From the NCBI RefSeq assembly GCF_041260155.1, contig NW_027248277.1:3694501-3758500 (forward strand): a stretch of DNA of 64,000 bases, read 5' to 3'. The notes beneath the pieces were generated by a model. The model made no database searches and was not told where the DNA came from. It saw nothing but the letters and a program-made list of their open reading frames with translations. The stretch comes from Ptychodera flava. Lineage: Eukaryota > Hemichordata > Enteropneusta > Ptychoderidae. This document shows, one piece after another, positions 58,481 to 64,000 of this stretch. The translations under genes were made by a program, and so were the position numbers. Positions within the stretch are counted from its first letter, which is position 1, and every line of letters begins with the position of its first letter.

Positions 58481-59945
58481 AAAATACTACAGCTGTACCG
58501 GTATATCTGTTCATCCCCCCAGACTGACGCGGGACACGGGAGTCTATAGGGACTGTGCCAGAACATTAGGAGTGATCAGGGGTCGAATATCAGGCTCGCC
58601 GCCTCAGTTAATTGCACTGTGTAAAGTTTGCACTTTTTTCCAGGCTCTGTAAACAGTCGTCTGCTAGTTGCATCATTAATTAAATATTTGTAGTAAGTTA
58701 AATATACAGAACCAAGTAAGGACGAGTTCATCATTTGACAAGGTCCAGAGTGCAGCATGCAGCAGGGTCCCGACTAGACAACCGGCAATTTTCAATCAAC
58801 CTTCCGATGGACTGCATCTTGTCAGTTTCAGGGTTGGGACCCTCTTCAGTTCATATGCTTAGTTATACAAGAAAAAGTGCCCTACGTTCAAATCATGCTC
58901 TAAAATGTCCTCTTCCATTAGAAATATCAACGATGGGATTAGCCAATTTATCGGCGATAAATCAAAACATGGGTTGGCGGCCATATTGGCTCCAAATATT
59001 TCCGTATATTGTCGGTGTCTGACTAGACTAGCCCCAAGTTTGTGGGTATATAAATATCAAAACAGAATAAACTGAAGGAATTTGAATAAAATCAATCGAC
59101 TCTCACGTTTGTGATGAGGTGACATTGAAGCAATGTACTCTGGTAAGCTCATGTTTCAATGGGAATGTGTCAACGCGATGGCCTTGGCCAGACCGTGCCG
59201 CGCACACGAGACAAAAAAGCCAAGTGACAAGGGTCAGTTTGGCATCCTGAAAGCACAGGATCAATTCCGCAGGCAGTAAGGCCTGATAAAATTAATATCT
59301 GCTCTAATAACTTTGTAAAGAACAGGGCAGTATATAGATCGAAAATTCTCTAGATGTCCTGTGATTAAGCTGCGGATTGTTTGCGTTGACATACTCGACT
59401 ATATAGCGGCCGGCTGGTCTGGAGACATTTCACGCTGAGTGAACTGAGGCACAAAATCTACGCTCACAATATTTCCGATGGAATCATTTTCAACAGTAAC
59501 ACTAGACTCTTCATCACTGGCTACCCTCTAAATCAATCATTCCAAACAACATTCTATTGCAGGAGTGATTGTCACTTTCCAAATTATAGACAGAACTTGA
59601 GATAGATGTCATTCTGCAATTGTGTGTATAGCTACTCCGTTCTACACTCACGAACGCCACTTATGTCACAGAAATGGACGCGTTCCTCTGGAGGTTTTTT
59701 CGTCAAGCCATGAACTTTTTCATTCTAACATTATTTATCAACGGGGAAAAAGCAAAAAAACACCACCATTTACCTTCGAAATAGTATTATTATTTATTGA
59801 CAAAAAATTAAAAAATACTTTCTGGGAGATATACCCTTTAATTAAATAATTACACAATTACACATAATTACTGTCAATCAATCCATAAAGTGAAATGTTT
59901 AACATTTATGATTGGTATAAATCTGTATATTTTTGTTGCTGCTAG
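58481..59945. other. No gene recognised upstream of the coiled-coil exon
   Basis: Mixed composition. Short frames (58,735-59,022 and 59,622-59,849) lack support. The last ~100 bases before 59,946 are AT-rich, as expected of an intron. Confidence 0.4.
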
Positions 59946-60239
59946 CCCTTGAAGATATCAAATCTAAATTTGAGATGGAAAGGACAACTCTAGAATCTCA
60001 ACTGAAGGAGGCAAAGGAAGAGAAGGTTACTTTGGAAGAGAGATGTAAGGAACTGACACAGAAGTTAGAGAGCACTGAGCAGTCATTGGTCAGTCAACGC
60101 ATTGGGAACAGTATGGAGAGAGAGAAATTACAGAGTGAACTTGAACAGAATCAGAAGCTGATCAAGGAACTTCAGAATAAAGTGGATGAATTACAACATA
60201 AATTGGAACTATCCAACCTGAAGAAAGCTGGAGACAAAG
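59946..60239 (+). CDS. Coiled-coil exon (98 codons)
   Basis: Acceptor TTTTTGTTGCTGCTAG and donor GACAAAG|GTACAG bound a 294-nt exon. The peptide (EDIKSKFEMERTTLESQLKE, then AKEEKVTLEERCKELTQKLE, ... IKELQNKVDELQHKLELSNL) is charged, with Leu and other hydrophobics at heptad spacing throughout, so a long helical coiled coil is predicted. It enters in phase 1 and leaves in phase 1, a symmetric exon. The protein family cannot be named, because myosin-, golgin- and kinesin-like proteins share this look. The other exons are not found nearby, and whether it belongs to the upstream gene is open. Confidence 0.65.
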
Positions 60240-62134
60240 GTACAGTGTCTTTGACTGTATGTCTTAGATTAATTAGGATATCTTTGAATGCATCAGTTGA
60301 TGAAGTAGCTGATTGACTCTAATTGAGTCGATGAGTGTCTTCTGTATGGACAGTGATGGTCCACACTTGGTGAAATTTTTCATGAAAAAAACTTTTGAAA
60401 TGACAAACAGCCACCTATCATTGCTGGAATAAATTAAGTTTCCAATGACTTTACTTTCATTTTTCATCAAATAATCAAAGAACATCCTAAATAGTTTTGG
60501 AAATCTGAAAATGTTGGCATTGTTGAATATCATTTCAATCTACAATAATTTTAATGATGTACCGGTATACTCAAATTTTTTTTTTAGTAGCATTAAACAT
60601 TTGCTGTAAACCAATAATTATTCAACTTGATATTAATTTCACTATTTTGCTAAAAGATGTTATCAACTCAATTAAATCCCAGTGATCACACTTTATAGCA
60701 ATAAATTATATTGTTTTACTGACAAAACAGTGGATTTCTATCCCTGTGAAAATGTCTCAAACATCAAAATAGTGACATTAAATCCTTGTGAAATTAATGC
60801 TTTTACAGTAATCCTGCCTTATTTGGGTATTTATTATATCCCTTTGAACCTTGACCTCATTATAACTTATGATAATTTGATAAGTTTAGATTTACAGCCC
60901 AGCAGAGGGTAAAAGTGACATAAAATCAAAATTGATACAGAATTAATTTTTGTGATATCAGGTGATTTGTTCTCTGATTTATAGGAATAAGTAACTCCTC
61001 AAATATTTTGTCATTAGGTTACCAGTAAACAAACACTTATCACATGCACAAGCCAAGTTTGTAGTCTTTGAACAGAAAATACAGGGATTTATTCTCTGGT
61101 CGCTCTACGTCACAACTATGTCATCACTTTTGGTGCATCAGAACATTTTGCCTTGATCTCTGTGCTTGTCAATGTAAACAAACAACATGGCGGCCCGTAT
61201 TTCTCCCGTGATCAAAATTTGTGTGATGTGAATATTTGTAAAAATCTGTCATATAATGTTTAGAGTCTCACAAAATAATCCACTTCAAAAATTTTGAGTC
61301 CTTCAGTTTTATTTTTAGAGTCAATATGGGGGGGGGGGTCGTATCTCTATTGACACCCCCCCCCCATGAAAGTACCACAGATGACCTCACCGCCACTTGA
61401 ACTTTCAACATACAAAGTCCTGCAACAAGGGGGGGGGGGGAGCTCATCCACACTGCACACTGAGCCTCAAAAATTTTTGTGTTGAAATCAATATTTTCAT
61501 AGACTACCACAATAATAATCCGAACCATGGAAGCGTTAGAGTATAACACTTGCATATTCCTCAGGAATTGAATAATTTCAGAAACAACAAACTTGAAGCT
61601 GGTGCTGGTCGCATTACCGTGCATTCTGTAAACACTACAACCAGGGTACGGTCGGCCGAGATTCAGTCGATTTTCGTTCTCTATCTGTGAAATCTGGTAT
61701 GACTTTGCAGAAGGTGCATGTTGTGTGAGGCCATCTGGCATTTGCTCCGTACACAGATAAGGGCCGTGTTCCTCGCTCACACGACTTACGACTAGAATGA
61801 TTCGACCACGGCGTAATTCTATTACTCAAAAAGTAGTTCAGAAGTTTAAACATAGAATTGTTGAGGAAAACTCCTTTTCCTTTACAAAAAACAATAAATC
61901 CTTGGCTTGTGCATGGGATAAGTATATTATTCCCTAATATTTTTCTTTGTTCAGCTCGGAAAATACTCGTGACATAATAACCGTGTCACCACTCATCTTT
62001 GACTTATGGTTATATGGTCATTACATCACTCATATTTTCTTTCGCTAAAAGCAGAAAAAATTAGGGAATTAATTCAATTATATCTAATTCAACAGTAAGT
62101 GCATGGATACAAATACAGATATCTGGAGTGATGC
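60240..62134. other. Intron or intergenic; G/C runs at 61,326-61,440
   Basis: AT-rich and without a supported exon. G(10) near 61,328, C(11-12) near 61,363 and G(12) near 61,429 can pair with each other or form G-quadruplexes. The frames at 61,268-61,780 (minus) run through these low-complexity tracts and are not supported. Confidence 0.45.
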
Positions 62135-62144
62135 TTAGAGCAGT

Positions 62145-62715
62145 TCTAGATATCTAGAAATGCACCCTGTAACCAGTTCCAGATATCTAGAATTGCACCC
62201 TGCAACCAGTTCTAGATATCTAGAATTGCACCCTGCAACCAGTTCCAGATATCTAGAATTGCACCCTGCAACCAGTTCTAGATATCTAAAATTGCACCCT
62301 GCAACCAGTTCCAGATATCTAGAATTGCACCCTGCAACCAGTTCCAGATATCTAGAATTGCACCCTGCAACCAGTTCCAGATATCTAGAATTGCACCCTG
62401 CAACCAGTTCTAGATATCTAGAATTGCACCCTGCAACCAGTTCCAGATATCTAGAATTGCACCCTGCAACCAGTTCCAGATATCTAAAATTGCACCCTGC
62501 AACCAGTTCTAGATATCTAGAATTGCACCCTGCAACCAGTTCCAGATATCTAGAATTGCACCCTGCAACCAGTTCCAGATATCTAAAATTGCACCCTGCA
62601 ACCAGTTCCAGATATCTAGAATTGCACCCTGCAACCAGTTCCAGATATCTAGAATTGCACCCTGCAACCAGTTCAAGATAACTAAAATTGCACCCTGCAA
62701 CCAGTTCCAAATATC
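62145..62715. repeat. 33-bp minisatellite, open in frame on both strands
   Basis: About 17 copies of a 33-bp unit containing TTGCACCCTGCAACCAGTTC and AGATATCTAG. Because 33 is a multiple of 3 and no frame stop falls in the unit, the plus strand reads RYLELHPATSS repeats and the minus strand reads RYLELVAGCNS repeats for the full length. Copies differ mainly at one T/C before AGATATC and at TAG/TAA. There is no codon-level sign of a real gene. Confidence 0.95.
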
Positions 62716-62927
62716 CAGATGCACCAAGCAATCTCTTTCAGACTCACTGCACCCACAGTGCTTGTTGATTACTTTTCAAAATGCAATCTTTGACCCATCC
62801 CGGATAATGGACACTCAGTTTGCTGTTGTATATTGCTTTTGAGGTTGTACCTTACATTATCTTCTTATAAGACCTACACGGCACTCTCTAATACCACAGT
62901 AGTTGCATTTTGGGAAAATCTACTTAC
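62716..62927. other. Short unique stretch, no feature seen
   Basis: Unremarkable sequence between the minisatellite and the minus-strand candidate exon. Confidence 0.4.
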
Positions 62928-63038
62928 CGTAAACACAAAGTATGTTTGATTCACTCAGCAAAGCTTTGACATGATCTGGTACAAAGGAAATCCTCCTTTG
63001 AAGTCCTGGACTCTTTCACCATTGTACCAACCCTGTCC
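62928..63038 (-). pseudogene. Possible SH3-like exon with frameshift
   Basis: On the minus strand, acceptor CTGTTTCAG and donor TTTACG|GTAAGT bound 111 nt. The start reads GQGWYNGERVQDFK, like the n-Src/second half of an SH3 domain (GWY.GER.RD). In that frame it ends ...KLC-stop, but another frame gives RISFVPDHVKALLSES, which fits the FVP.xxV end of SH3 domains. A 1-2-base indel near GGAGGATTTCC is implied. It could be a decayed exon, a sequence error, or chance. No neighbouring SH3 exon was found upstream to 64,000. Confidence 0.35.
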
Positions 63039-64000
63039 CTGAAACAGAAATACAAAATAACTCATAAAATCTGAAGCAATTCAATTGATAGATAAAATAT
63101 ATGACTTTACATTGATTTAATGTCATGTTGTTAAAAGAATTTCAGTCCACCATACACTATGACACAATTTAAATTATATCCACAAATTACTTACAGATTC
63201 CACAAAGGAAAAGACATACTGTACACTACCGTATACCATAGGCATGACTTGACTAAGAGTGTTGACTGCAGTTCACATTAAGGTCATTGATGTCATGCCA
63301 TGCCTGTATTCATGATAGGAACAGCAAATTATGAAGAAAGTACTTTTTGTTTTTGATAGAGCATATGGTAGGAGAAATATTCTGACAGGGAGAAAATGTA
63401 AAAGTCAGGTTGTAGAGTAGTTACTGATTTGACCTATTTAATGGAATTGATGCATTCTTGGATAGACCTGAGATCAGAGTGCACATTGCAGCTTTAGTGA
63501 AAGGTATCTACATGAATCATTTGTTGTACCAGTAGGTATGTTATATCTTTCAGATAGCTGATTGTATTTATCAGTTTACATTTGTGAGACATCAATGGTC
63601 ACCAGCAGTTGAATATTGTCAGAGACAGTTGTGATTTGATTTTATGAAACGTCTGCATCTGACTGAACTTGTAAAAATGTATTGAGTGTATAAAATAATG
63701 TGCATCTGCTCCTTGAAACCTGACAAAATTTTCCAGATCTCATAGGCCCACCAAAGCTTAGTAAAATGGCTGCTGATAAACATCTTGCACCTTGTATAAG
63801 ATTCTTCAGATGCTCATTTCATTTCACAATCTAAAGGAGTCACTGTTTTTTATTTTATTTTCAACCAACTTTAAGTTAACAGTCATCCGTCAAGGTTTAA
63901 CTTACTGTACATAAAAACAGCTTCAAATGCTACCAAAACATACAAAAGTAGAGTCCAAATTGAAAAATCTTGCTTTGTGATTTTTTATGGATATTTACTG
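63039..64000. other. No gene recognised to the window end
   Basis: AT-rich. No exon with convincing borders and no repeat family seen. It may be an intron of the minus-strand gene suggested by 62,928-63,038. Confidence 0.4.

Noticed and set aside
61268..61780. 170-codon minus-strand frame
   Set aside because: Runs through G/C homopolymers and has no recognisable domain; the length is explained by low complexity.
62135..62731. 198-codon minus-strand and 173-codon plus-strand repeat proteins
   Set aside because: Both are readings of the same 33-bp minisatellite; there are no start context, splice or composition signs of a gene.

Overview
The window is metazoan nuclear DNA. It has introns with GT-AG borders, C2H2 zinc-finger exons, LINE reverse transcriptases, dense short inverted-repeat elements, minisatellites and AT-rich intergenic sequence. 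No bacterial operon, rRNA gene or CRISPR array is visible. The glycosyltransferase-like gene belongs to a domain type common in invertebrate innate-immune-like proteins, and the repeats look like those of marine invertebrates. A lancelet, hemichordate or lophotrochozoan would fit, but I cannot name the species from sequence alone.

Layout. Bases 1-36,632 are three tandem, highly similar copies of one segmental duplication: unit 1 about 1-17,236, unit 2 about 17,237-30,480, unit 3 about 30,481-36,632. Each unit carries, on the minus strand, a zinc-finger gene of at least three exons: a 116-nt exon, a ~620-nt acidic/Asn-rich exon, and a last exon with 11 zinc fingers. The exons join in compatible phases, yet every unit has at least one frameshift, and no two units share the same complete set. 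Units 1 and 2 also share a LINE insertion and a 56-bp minisatellite. From about 36.0 to 38.2 kb unit 3 runs into an inverted, diverged copy of its own 5' part. A fourth, much older unit (about 38.4-42.5 kb) holds a decayed zinc-finger remnant and was interrupted by a second LINE and a TA-flanked inverted-repeat element.

From 44.6 to 51.1 kb on the plus strand lies a gene for a protein with two tandem GT-B/Rossmann-like domains and a GT4-like C-terminal domain whose first EX7E glutamate is missing. Several downstream exons follow, some with apparent frameshifts. From 51 to 64 kb the window is mostly mobile DNA: an element with a ~150-bp tandem-repeat core (a second copy sits inside the unit 2 minisatellite), nested terminal-inverted-repeat elements, a coiled-coil exon, a 33-bp minisatellite open on both strands, and a possible SH3-like exon on the minus strand.

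The most notable pattern comes from comparing the units. They act as each other's empty-site controls and reveal a series of very short palindromic insertions (24-46 bp, CA...TG ends, 7-bp flanking direct repeats), beside ~100-bp fold-back elements with 8-, 9- and 10-bp flanking repeats.
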